A stretch of DNA of 35,826 bases from Hyphomonadaceae bacterium (GTDB taxonomy: Bacteria > Pseudomonadota > Alphaproteobacteria > Caulobacterales > Hyphomonadaceae), in assembly GCA_027482995.1 (NCBI GenBank), contig JAIXVM010000205.1, positions 1-35,826 on the forward strand, read 5' to 3'. Positions 8,156 through 15,508 of this stretch are shown here, piece after piece (the stretch's first letter is position 1; every line of letters begins with the position of its first letter). Position numbers and translations under genes: made by a program. The notes under the pieces are model-generated. The model was not told the origin of the DNA and made no database searches. It saw only the letters and a list, made by a program, of their open reading frames with translations.

Positions 8156-9540
8156 AGCGGCTCGCGCTGTTTCGACAGGGGACGGACGACCGTTTCGAGA
8201 TGTTCGATGACGAGACCGGCGATGTCCTTGCCGGTCGCCGCCTCGATACCTTTGAGGCCGGGTGAGGAATTGACCTCGAGCACCTTGGGGCCGTCGGCCG
8301 TCTGCAAGAGGTCCACGCCGGCGACCTGAAGACCGAGCACCTTTGCGGCGTCCTTGGCGATGTCACGTTCGGCGGCCGAGAGCTTGGCGGGGCTCGCCGT
8401 GCCGCCGCGGTGCAGGTTTGACCGGAACTCGCCCTTGGCGGCCTGGCGTTTCATGGCGCCAGCCACCTTGTTGCCGATCACGAAGACGCGGATATCGGCG
8501 CCGCCCGCCTCCTCGACGAATTCCTGCACGAGGAAGTTTGCCTCGACGCCCCGGAACGCATCGACGAGCCGCTCGGCCGCCTTGCGGGTCTCGGCGAGGA
8601 GGACGCCCTTCCCTTGCGTGGACGAGAGCAGTTTCAGCACGATGGGCGCGCCGCCAGCGAGCGCGATCAGGTCCTTGGTATCCTTCGGGCTGTGCGCGAA
8701 GGCGGTGATCGGCATCGCGATCTTGGCGCGCGCCAGCATCTGGTGTGCGAGCAGCTTGTCACGGCTGCGCCCGATGGCGCCGGCGCCGTTCAGGCAGTAG
8801 GCACCGGTGTTCGAGAACTGGCGCAGCACGGCCATGCCGTAATCGGTGATCGATGAGCCGATGCGCGGGATGACGGCGTCATAACGCGGCAAGGGCTCGC
8901 CGTCATAGTGAACCTCGGCGTCCACCGTTCCGATGCGCATGTAGCACCGCGCCGTGTCGATCACTTCGATGACATGGCCGCGCGTCTCGGCGGCTTCGAT
9001 GAGACGGAGCGAGGAATAGTTGCGCGGCTCGCGCGTCAGCAAGGCAATCCGCAAGGGACGGCGCACCGGCTTGCGCTTGGGCAGGCCATGATAGGGCGAG
9101 TAGTCGAGCACCGGCTGGAGGAACGACGCATTCGGATCAATGATCATGCTCGGCTGGATCGCGGCGCGGCCGAGCAGCATCCGGTAGGTCATCGTCTCGC
9201 GGTTGGAGAGCGTCAGCTGGATCGGCCAGCGCAGGTCGCCCATCTCCGCGTAGGTCTCGACCACATAGCGAAGCTCCCGGTCGCCATTGGAGCTGATGAC
9301 CTCGCGGCGGTCCACGACCGGGGCCGAGCACGTGATCTCAAGCGCCGGATCGCTGGGGTCCGGCTGGATCAGGAAGCGCACCTGCGGGGAGTTTGCCGGG
9401 CCAAACGGCTCGATCACGCTGGCATGCAGCGCCGACGTTTTCGCGCCGGTGTCGACCTTCGCCTTGATCGCGGGCAAGCCGAGATCACTGAGCGAAAGCC
9501 ATTCTTCCCAGCCGAGCTGGAAGGTCGTCACGTCCGGCAT
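8152..9540 (-). CDS. fused RimB-like aspartic protease and RimK-like ATP-grasp ligase
   Basis: 462 residues in two parts. Residues 1-145 match the ATP-dependent zinc protease/RimB family: a retropepsin-like [13 protein letters not shown] (Asp30) and [11 protein letters not shown] basic linker (about 150-161) leads to a RimK domain from about 162: [13 protein letters not shown], an ATP-grasp core with [16 protein letters not shown] and [14 protein letters not shown], and the Mg-binding end [14 protein letters not shown]. RimK adds glutamates to the C-terminus of ribosomal protein S6 in the cytoplasm, and RimB is thought to trim such tails. Here both are one polypeptide. The ATG has GAGG about 9 bases upstream. 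The substrate here is inferred. Confidence 0.92.
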   Translation of the reverse strand: MPDVTTFQLGWEEWLSLSDLGLPAIKAKVDTGAKTSALHASVIEPFGPANSPQVRFLIQPDPSDPALEITCSAPVVDRREVISSNGDRELRYVVETYAEMGDLRWPIQLTLSNRETMTYRMLLGRAAIQPSMIIDPNASFLQPVLDYSPYHGLPKRKPVRRPLRIALLTREPRNYSSLRLIEAAETRGHVIEVIDTARCYMRIGTVDAEVHYDGEPLPRYDAVIPRIGSSITDYGMAVLRQFSNTGAYCLNGAGAIGRSRDKLLAHQMLARAKIAMPITAFAHSPKDTKDLIALAGGAPIVLKLLSSTQGKGVLLAETRKAAERLVDAFRGVEANFLVQEFVEEAGGADIRVFVIGNKVAGAMKRQAAKGEFRSNLHRGGTASPAKLSAAERDIAKDAAKVLGLQVAGVDLLQTADGPKVLEVNSSPGLKGIEAATGKDIAGLVIEHLETVVRPLSKQREPL

Positions 9541-9621
9541 GGCGAAGGCCTCATTCTGTGCCCGGCGCCGGGATAAGGCGGTTCGCTGTGCGGCGGCAAG
9601 TCAGCCTACAGAAAACCGGCT

Positions 9622-11616
9622 CTATCCCTTCACAAGCCAGGCTTTTTCAACAAGCCTGGTCACGTCGCCCATGATCTCGGTGATCTTGAAATCCTTCGGC
9701 GTGTAGACGCGGGCGATGCCCATCTGTTTCAGCGCGCGGGCATCTTCCGGCGGGATGATGCCGCCGACGACGACCGGCACATCGCCGAGACCGGCCGCGC
9801 GCAGTTCGGAGATCGTCTCGCGCACGAGATCGAGATGGCTGCCGGACAGGATCGAGAGGCCGACGACGTGGGCGTTGGCCTGCTTGGCCTGGGCGGCGAT
9901 TTCGGCCGGTGTGAACCGGATGCCCTCATACACAACTTCCATGCCGACCGCCCGGCCGCGCGCCGCGATCTGCTCGGCGCCGTTGGAGTGGCCATCCAGA
10001 CCGGGCTTTCCGAGCACGTATGTCAGTGTACGGCCGAGTGCCTGTGACACGCGGGCGACTTCGGCCTTGACCGTTTCGATATCCTCGCCGCCATCCGAGC
10101 CGACCACCAGCGCAACGCCGGTCGGCGCGCGGAACTCGCCGAACACTTCGCGCAGCACCGTGCCCCACTCGCCCGTGGTAACGCCGGCTTTCGCGCAGGC
10201 AATCGACGGCTCCATGATGTTGCGGTTTTCAGACGCGGCCGCGCGCAAGGCGGCAAGTGCGGCATTGGCCGCCTTGCCGTCGCGGGCTGCGCGCCAGGCC
10301 TTGAGATCGCGCACCTGGGCGGCCTCTTCGGCGGGGTCGACCGTCATGATGGCGCCGTCGCCGGAGCCCAGCGGGCTGTCTTCCGTCTCCGTGTAGCGGT
10401 TGACGCCGACGACCGTCATTGCGCCCGACTCGATGGCGCGGATGCGTTCGATATGCGCGCCCACGAGGCTTTCCTTCATGAAGCCGATCGCGTCCTTTGC
10501 GCCCCCGAGGGCGTCGATCTTGGCCAGCGTCAGACGCGCTTTCTGTTTGAGTTCCTCGGTCTTCGCAGCGATGACATGGCTGCCATCAAAGATGTCTTCG
10601 AACTCGAGAAGGTCTGTTTCGTAGGCGAGGATCTGCTGCAGGCGTAGCGACCATTGCTGGTCCCATGGGCGCGGCAGGCCCATCGCTTCGTTCCAGGCGG
10701 GAAGCTGCAGCGCGCGGCAACGGGCTTTCTTGGAGAGGGTGACGGCGAGCGCCTCAATCAGGATGCGGTAGACATTGTTTTCCGGCTGCGGCTCGGTGAG
10801 GCCGAGGGAGTTCACCTGCACGCCATAACGGAACAACAGCGCCTTCGGATCGGTGACGCCGTAACGCTCGCGGCCGATCTCTTCCCAGAGGTCGACGAAG
10901 GCGCGCATCTTACAGAGTTCCGTTACGAAACGGACTCCCGCATTCACGAAGAAGGATATCCGGCCGAAGACGGTTTCAAAGTCTGACTCCGGAACTTGTC
11001 CGCCGGCCTTCACGGTATCGAGCACGGCGATCGCCGTGGCGAGCGCATAGGCCAGCTCCTGTTCCGGCGTCGCGCCGGCTTCCTGCAGATGGTAGGAGCA
11101 GACGTTCATCGGGTTCCATTTTGGAACCTCCATATAGCACCAGCTCACCATGTCGCCGATCAGGCGCAGCGAGGGCTCGGGCGGGAACACGTAGGTGCCG
11201 CGGGAGAGGTATTCCTTGACGATGTCGTTCTGGGTGGTGCCGCGCAGCTTCTTGCGGCTTTCCCCGCGCTCGTCGGCGAGCGCCACATAGAGCGCCAGCA
11301 TCCAGGCGGCCGGGGCGTTGATCGTCATCGAGGTGTTCATCTGTTCGAGCGGCAGCTGGTCGAACAGGAGGCGCATGTCGCCGAGGTGCTTCACCGGCAC
11401 GCCAACCTTGCCGACTTCGCCTTTCGAGAGGATGTGATCGGCGTCGTAGGCCGTCTGGGTGGGCAGGTCGAAGGCGATGGAGAGACCGGTCTGGCCCTTG
11501 GACAGGTTCAGACGGTACAGCTCGTTCGATTTCTTGGCCGTTGAGTGGCCCGCATAGGTGCGGAAGATCCACGGTTCTTCAGGTGCGTGCTGATAGTCCC
11601 CGCGCGTCTGGCTCAT
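9622..11616 (-). CDS. ecm: ethylmalonyl-CoA mutase (B12-dependent)
   Basis: 664 residues. The N-terminal acyl-CoA mutase barrel opens with RTYAGHSTAKKSNELY and contains FDLPTQTAYDADH and EQMNTSMTIN. The C-terminal cobalamin-binding domain carries the DxHxxG motif as DGHSNGAEQIA (Asp541, His543) and SILSGSH. AGHSTAKKSNELY and DGHSNGAEQ are typical of the MeaA/Ecm branch rather than methylmalonyl-CoA mutase. It converts (2R)-ethylmalonyl-CoA to (2S)-methylsuccinyl-CoA in the ethylmalonyl-CoA pathway; ccr, three steps of biology earlier, is 3.9 kb away. The ATG at 11616 has a strong GGGAGG. The frame continues upstream another 214 codons, but that part is antisense to another gene and is not counted. 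Confidence 0.93.
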   Translation of the reverse strand: MSQTRGDYQHAPEEPWIFRTYAGHSTAKKSNELYRLNLSKGQTGLSIAFDLPTQTAYDADHILSKGEVGKVGVPVKHLGDMRLLFDQLPLEQMNTSMTINAPAAWMLALYVALADERGESRKKLRGTTQNDIVKEYLSRGTYVFPPEPSLRLIGDMVSWCYMEVPKWNPMNVCSYHLQEAGATPEQELAYALATAIAVLDTVKAGGQVPESDFETVFGRISFFVNAGVRFVTELCKMRAFVDLWEEIGRERYGVTDPKALLFRYGVQVNSLGLTEPQPENNVYRILIEALAVTLSKKARCRALQLPAWNEAMGLPRPWDQQWSLRLQQILAYETDLLEFEDIFDGSHVIAAKTEELKQKARLTLAKIDALGGAKDAIGFMKESLVGAHIERIRAIESGAMTVVGVNRYTETEDSPLGSGDGAIMTVDPAEEAAQVRDLKAWRAARDGKAANAALAALRAAASENRNIMEPSIACAKAGVTTGEWGTVLREVFGEFRAPTGVALVVGSDGGEDIETVKAEVARVSQALGRTLTYVLGKPGLDGHSNGAEQIAARGRAVGMEVVYEGIRFTPAEIAAQAKQANAHVVGLSILSGSHLDLVRETISELRAAGLGDVPVVVGGIIPPEDARALKQMGIARVYTPKDFKITEIMGDVTRLVEKAWLVKG

Positions 11617-11637
11617 GGCCGGTTTCCTCCCTGGAAT

Positions 11638-11678
11638 TGTTGCGGCGCAACATGGCCGAGCGCCTGCGCACTGGCAAG
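11638..11678 (-). promoter_or_regulatory. candidate operator region of ecm
   Basis: A 15-bp inverted repeat, TGTTGC-GGC-GCAACA (11638-11652), lies 22 bases upstream of the ecm ATG. Beyond it is CTTGCCAGTG (minus strand, 11669-11678). Both TGCGGCGCAACAT (11641-11653) and CTTGCCAGTG recur upstream of ccr. They probably bind a shared regulator; identity unknown. Confidence 0.5.
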
Positions 11679-11770
11679 GCCCGGCAAAACTGTGCCAAGC
11701 CCAGCTTGAATGCAGGCGGTGAGCCACGACATCTTCTGAATTGAACTTAACCCATTCCGGACGCGGACAA

Positions 11771-12277
11771 GTGCCAAGCCAAAAACAAGATCCCGCCGTT
11801 GCACTGAAGACCGCACTGTCCCTTCGGGCCGGCTCGCTGATGGCGTTTCCCGCCGGGGCCGTGTTGCTGGCCGTTCTCGAGCGGGGCTGGCTGGCCATCG
11901 GCGCCCTTGCCGCCGCGATGCTGGCCGTGAGCCTGTTGGAGCGGCGCCGCTTTGGCCGGGCTCTGGGCATCCAGATCCCGTCCAACTCAGGCACGATCGT
12001 CATGGGGCTGGCCGTGCGTTTCGGCCTGCTGACGAGCTTGTTCGTGGTTACGCTCGGCGTGCTCGCCCTCTTCCGCGACACCGCCCTGTCGCGTGTGCTC
12101 GGGTGGCCAGACCTTGCCGTGATCGCCCTGTCGGCCGGCGGCGCCTTGCTGGCCAACGCCTTCAGCGCCCGCCTCGTGCCGATCCGCACCGCCGCGCCAG
12201 GCCGGCCCGCGCCCAAGGGCGCACCCGCCGAGACGGTGATCCTCGAAGGCGAAATCATTGACCGTGATACGCAGTGA
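11771..12277 (+). CDS. predicted membrane protein of unknown function
   Basis: About 168 residues from the GTG at 11771; a TTG at 11741 would add ten residues, and neither has a clear ribosome site. Hydrophobic segments at roughly residues 20-60 (two passes split by ERGW), 80-105 and 125-145 suggest about four membrane spans. A cytoplasmic tail of charged residues follows, ending near EGEIIDRDTQ. I do not recognise a family. The gene is divergent from ecm and 55 bp before a SemiSWEET gene on the same strand, with which it may be co-transcribed. Reality is supported by the consistent hydrophobic pattern; function cannot be assigned. Confidence 0.65.
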   Translation: MPSQKQDPAVALKTALSLRAGSLMAFPAGAVLLAVLERGWLAIGALAAAMLAVSLLERRRFGRALGIQIPSNSGTIVMGLAVRFGLLTSLFVVTLGVLALFRDTALSRVLGWPDLAVIALSAGGALLANAFSARLVPIRTAAPGRPAPKGAPAETVILEGEIIDRDTQ

Positions 12278-12332
12278 CGCGCTCACTGAAGCAGCTTAGC
12301 TAGCAACAGCAGGCAATCGGGAGCGCGATGAG

Positions 12333-12593
12333 GTGACGGATGTTTTCGGTTTCGTAGGCGCTTTCCTGACGACGCTTTCGTTTGTGCCGCAGGCCTTGCT
12401 GGTTCTGCGGACCGGCAAGACCGAGGGTATTTCGCTGGCAATGTATGCCCTGTTCACGATCGGGGTGGCGGCCTGGCTGATATACGGTGTGCTGGAAAAT
12501 GCCCTGCCGGTGATCATCGCGAACGCGATCACGCTGGTTCTGGCCTCACTCATTCTGTCGATGAAGGCACGTGCCGTTCTGTTTCGGTCGTGA
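12333..12593 (+). CDS. SemiSWEET-type PQ-loop sugar transporter
   Basis: 86 residues forming one three-helix PQ-loop repeat. The signature TTLSFVPQALLVLRTGKTEG (Pro19-Gln20) followed by SLAMYALFTIG is characteristic of bacterial SemiSWEETs (MtN3-like). These dimerise in the inner membrane to make a small facilitated sugar pore. The start is a GTG with GGGAG about 9 bases upstream. The protein ends with a short basic tail. The substrate is inferred to be a mono- or disaccharide from the family only. A 95-bp gap separates it from the gntR gene. Confidence 0.9.
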   Translation: MTDVFGFVGAFLTTLSFVPQALLVLRTGKTEGISLAMYALFTIGVAAWLIYGVLENALPVIIANAITLVLASLILSMKARAVLFRS

Positions 12594-12653
12594 TCCGTCA
12601 GGCGCGTTTCTGAACTGTCCACACCCATCACCGATCCGTCGCGCGCCCCATGC

Positions 12654-12679
12654 TTGACAATCGCCTATAATTTTATACT
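12654..12679 (+). promoter_or_regulatory. candidate promoter of the gntR gene
   Basis: A perfect TTGACA (12654-12659) is followed by AT-rich sequence holding TATAAT at 12666-12671 and TATACT at 12674-12679. Spacing to TATACT is 14 bases, shorter than ideal. From TATACT, transcription would start at or within a few bases of the ATG at 12689, giving a leaderless mRNA. Confidence 0.5.
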
Positions 12680-12690
12680 GTATACAGTAT
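12675..12690. promoter_or_regulatory. perfect 16-bp palindromic operator overlapping the gntR start codon
   Basis: ATACTGTATACAGTAT is its own reverse complement. Its core TGTATACA resembles operators of FCD-type GntR regulators. It covers the -10 region and ends on the first two bases of the gntR ATG, so binding would block its promoter; autoregulation is the natural inference. Confidence 0.75.
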
Positions 12691-13351
12691 GCAACAAATC
12701 GGAAACCTCGACACACTCGCCGGCTCCCTTGTTTCGAGGGTTCGGGACGCTGTGCATGATGGCACGCTGCCGGATGGGGAGCGGGTCAATGAAGTGCACC
12801 TCGCCGAGAAACTGGGTGTCAGCCGAACGCCCCTGAGGGAAGCGCTGAACCGTCTCGTCTCGGAGCAGATCCTGACCTTGCGGCCTCGGCATGGGTACTC
12901 CGTTCCGGCAATGACGCTGGCCGGTTTTGAGGCCGAGTATGCCATCCGGCCGATTCTCGATGTCGCCGCGCTGGAACTGGCCGGCCTGCCCTCCCGCGAG
13001 GCGCTCGACGAGATTGACCGGCTCAATCATGCGATCCTCGCGGCACAGACGATGGCCGGGCGCATTGACGCGGATGATGCGTTTCACCTGAAGCTGCTCG
13101 CGCATTGCCCCAACCCGGTTCTGCTGGACCTGATCCGGCACATGATGCTGCGCACGCGCCGATATGAGTTCGCCTATTTCCGCGAGTGCCGCCCTTTCCT
13201 GTCGATGGCCGACGAGCATGCCCGGATCATCGTGGCGCTGCGGCGCGGCGACCTGGCCGGGGCCTGCGATGCGCTGCGCAGCAACCTGACTTCTGGGCTG
13301 GACCCCATCCGCGTCTGGCTCAGCGCCCGTACTCCCCCCTCCCAAACCTGA
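12689..13351 (+). CDS. GntR family transcriptional regulator, FCD (FadR-type) subfamily
   Basis: 220 residues. The winged helix-turn-helix at about 10-72 (LVSRVRDAVHDGTLPDGERV, LAEKLGVSRTPLREALNRL, LRPRHGYSV) is typical GntR. The C-terminal FCD domain (about 80-210) contains the His/Asp set expected for a metal- or ligand-binding pocket (DAFHLKLLAH, DEHARIIVALRRGD). No ribosome site precedes the ATG; an operator palindrome sits there instead, so the mRNA is probably leaderless. The next gene, a serine hydrolase, starts 12 bp after the stop and is likely in the same operon and a regulatory target. The ligand is unknown. Confidence 0.9.
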   Translation: MQQIGNLDTLAGSLVSRVRDAVHDGTLPDGERVNEVHLAEKLGVSRTPLREALNRLVSEQILTLRPRHGYSVPAMTLAGFEAEYAIRPILDVAALELAGLPSREALDEIDRLNHAILAAQTMAGRIDADDAFHLKLLAHCPNPVLLDLIRHMMLRTRRYEFAYFRECRPFLSMADEHARIIVALRRGDLAGACDALRSNLTSGLDPIRVWLSARTPPSQT

Positions 13352-13362
13352 AAGTGAATTCC

Positions 13363-14463
13363 ATGACGAGATGGTCTCCGGCCTTGCGCCTTGCCTTGAT
13401 GTGCCTCGCGGTGACCGCGTGCGCATCCCCGCCGCAGGCGCCTGCCGCGATTGCTCCGCAGGCGGAAGAAACACCTGTCTTCCCGGAAGCGGCGGAGGCC
13501 GCTCTCAAGGCCGCGCTGGCGGGTGACGCCTATCCAAAGACAACGAGCATATTGATCATCAGGGACGGCGAGACCGTCTTCGAGACGTATGCCGGCACGG
13601 GCGCGCCGGACAAGCTCAACGATACGCGGTCGGCGACCAAGACGATTGTGGCGCTGGCCGTGGGCATCGCCATAGCTGAGGGCGATCTGGCCTCCGCCGA
13701 CACGCCCATCTGGCCTTTGTTGGAAGCGCGCGCGCCTGCCGGTGCAGGCGATGATTTGACGCGCGGGATCACGGTGCGTGACCTGATGACCATGACCTCG
13801 GCTTTCCATTGCGACGACAATAACGATACGCCGGGCCAGGAAGAGTACATGTATCCGGAGACCTCCTGGACGGAATTTGCGTTGGGGCTGCCTTCCGAGC
13901 CAGGCTGGACGCGCGCCGAGGACGGGCTTGGCCCCTGGCGGTATTGCACGGCCGGATCGTTCCTGCTGGGGCAAGTGCTTGAAGCGGCAACGGGTGAGCC
14001 GGTCGACCAGTATGTCCGTACACGGCTGTTCGAACCCTTGGGCATCACGGCGGCGCAATGGGACACATCGCCGAGCGGCGAGTTCCAGACCGGCGGCGGA
14101 CTTGAGCTGACCTCAAAGGACCTCGCGAAGATCGGCTGGATGCTGACGGACGGTGGCCGCTGGCAGGGCAAGCAGGTCGTGCCGGAGGCCTGGATCAAGG
14201 AGATGACGACGATCCGGCGCGCCGCGTTTGAAGGCATGAGTTACGGCTATCAGATCTGGCAGCGGCCCTATGTGACGCCCTGCGGGACATTCGAGGCCTG
14301 GTTCATGGCGGGCAATGGCGGCAACCATGTCCTGTCGTTCCCGGCGTTGAACACAGCCGTTGTCCTGACGCGCGAAGCCTACAACACACGCGGCATGCAT
14401 CCGCAGTCATTCGAACTGGTCGAGCGCTTTGTGCTGCCCGCTCTGGCCTGCGGCGCGCCCTGA
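13363..14463 (+). CDS. class C beta-lactamase-like serine hydrolase lipoprotein
   Basis: 366 residues. A signal peptide with lipobox (VTAC, Cys20) indicates export. The penicillin-binding/class C beta-lactamase fold is seen from the SxxK motif in TRSATKTI (Ser90, Lys93), the second-motif tyrosine in WRYCTAGS (Tyr194) and a C-terminal GNGG that replaces KTG. Family members include D-aminopeptidases, esterases and 6-aminohexanoate hydrolases, so a true beta-lactamase role should not be assumed. It follows the gntR gene by 12 bp and abuts, back to back, a converging D-amino acid aminotransferase gene. The frame is open upstream into gntR, but the signal peptide fixes this start. Confidence 0.88.
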   Translation: MTRWSPALRLALMCLAVTACASPPQAPAAIAPQAEETPVFPEAAEAALKAALAGDAYPKTTSILIIRDGETVFETYAGTGAPDKLNDTRSATKTIVALAVGIAIAEGDLASADTPIWPLLEARAPAGAGDDLTRGITVRDLMTMTSAFHCDDNNDTPGQEEYMYPETSWTEFALGLPSEPGWTRAEDGLGPWRYCTAGSFLLGQVLEAATGEPVDQYVRTRLFEPLGITAAQWDTSPSGEFQTGGGLELTSKDLAKIGWMLTDGGRWQGKQVVPEAWIKEMTTIRRAAFEGMSYGYQIWQRPYVTPCGTFEAWFMAGNGGNHVLSFPALNTAVVLTREAYNTRGMHPQSFELVERFVLPALACGAP

Positions 14464-15354
14464 TCAGGCGCGCTCGAGCGTCCAGGGCGCGGCAGCCGGA
14501 ATGTCGGCGCCCATCGCTTCGTAATAGAGGCGCTGGATTTTCCGGGTGACCGGGCCCGGCGTTCCGGCGCCGACGACGCGTCCGTCGATATGCGTGACGG
14601 GCGCGACCATCGCGCCGGCGGAGGTCGTGAAAGCTTCGGCGGCGTTTACCACTTCGTCCGGCGTGAAGGCGCGCTCGGTGATGGTGAATCCGCCCTTCCC
14701 GCGCAGGGCCATGACGCCGGCGCGCGTGATGCCGGGAAGGATGGCGGGCGACAGGTCGCGGGTGATGATCTCCCCTGCCCGGGTGACGATCCAGGCATTG
14801 GCGGAGGCGGCCTCGGTGACGAACCCGTCCTCGACCATGAACGCGGTATCGGCGCCCTGCTGCTTAGCGGCGCGGTAGGCCAGCCCCTGCGAGAGAAGCT
14901 GCGTGGTTTTCATGTCGCGCCGGCTCCAGCGGGTATCATCGAGAAACACCGCCTTGATGCCGTCCCGCGCGGCCGCACCGATGAGGGCCTTGGCATCGGC
15001 ATAGGCGAAAACGGTGGGGGTGAACGTCTCAGGGCCTGCAAAGTCGCGCGCGTCATAGGCGCCGCCGGTGACTTCCAGATAGACCAGACCTTCGGTCAGG
15101 TCATTGCGTACGATCAGTTCCGTATGAAGCGCGGCCCAGCCGGACGCGTCATGCGGATTCGGGATGTCGATTCCGGCCAAAGTCCGCGTCAGTCGGGCGA
15201 TATGCCCGTCCAGATCGACGAGACGGCCACCGTAAACCGCTGTCACTTCGTAGGCGGCATGCGCGAACAGGAACCCGCGATCGAGCGGTGAAATATGTGC
15301 CTCGCCGAGCGGCAAAAACGATCCATTTAAGTGGACGATGGGACACACGGGCAT
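14464..15354 (-). CDS. D-amino acid aminotransferase-like class IV PLP enzyme
   Basis: 296 residues of fold-type IV aminotransferase. The start region VHLNGSFLPLGEAHISPLDRG matches D-alanine transaminase-like proteins. The PLP lysine lies in RDMKTTQLLSQ (Lys149), followed by VEDGFVTEAASAN (Glu181) and PGITRAGV for phosphate binding. It would transfer amino groups between D-amino acids and 2-oxo acids in the cytoplasm; branched-chain aminotransferase or aminodeoxychorismate lyase are relatives, but the sequence looks closest to D-amino acid aminotransferase. The stop lies directly against that of the serine hydrolase (convergent, no gap). The ribosome site is weak (AAGG about 9 bases upstream). 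Confidence 0.86.
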   Translation of the reverse strand: MPVCPIVHLNGSFLPLGEAHISPLDRGFLFAHAAYEVTAVYGGRLVDLDGHIARLTRTLAGIDIPNPHDASGWAALHTELIVRNDLTEGLVYLEVTGGAYDARDFAGPETFTPTVFAYADAKALIGAAARDGIKAVFLDDTRWSRRDMKTTQLLSQGLAYRAAKQQGADTAFMVEDGFVTEAASANAWIVTRAGEIITRDLSPAILPGITRAGVMALRGKGGFTITERAFTPDEVVNAAEAFTTSAGAMVAPVTHIDGRVVGAGTPGPVTRKIQRLYYEAMGADIPAAAPWTLERA

Positions 15355-15387
15355 TCAATATGACCTTGAACAATCGGGACGGGTTTG

Positions 15388-15434
15388 TGCGGCGCAACAT
15401 TTTTCTTGCACTGCGGCATGACACTTGCCAGTGT
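15388..15434 (+). promoter_or_regulatory. candidate regulatory region of ccr
   Basis: Contains TGCGGCGCAACAT (15388-15400), TTGCACTGCGGCA (15406-15418) and the inverted repeat ACACT-TGCC-AGTGT (15421-15434), which includes CTTGCCAGTG. The first and last elements also occur upstream of ecm. It lies 75-121 bp before the ccr start and probably holds operators for a pathway regulator. Confidence 0.5.
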
Positions 15435-15508
15435 GCCCGCGCCAAACGGGGCTGTGAAGACACCGTAGAGTGTCGGACAACGGAAACATTTCAAAACGGA
15501 GGAAAGTG

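Noticed and set aside
11617-11770. Cobalamin riboswitch before the B12-dependent ecm gene.
   Set aside because: The gap is too short, and no B12-box-like sequence is seen; it contains the shared operator elements instead.
11617-12258. Upstream extension of the ecm reading frame by about 214 codons.
   Set aside because: It runs antisense to a predicted membrane-protein gene, is low-complexity, and the ATG at 11616 has a strong ribosome site and gives the normal family start.
13363-14463. The serine hydrolase as an antibiotic-resistance beta-lactamase.
   Set aside because: Lipid-anchored family members of this type are often peptidases or esterases; KTG is replaced by a GNGG stretch, and nothing else in the region suggests resistance.
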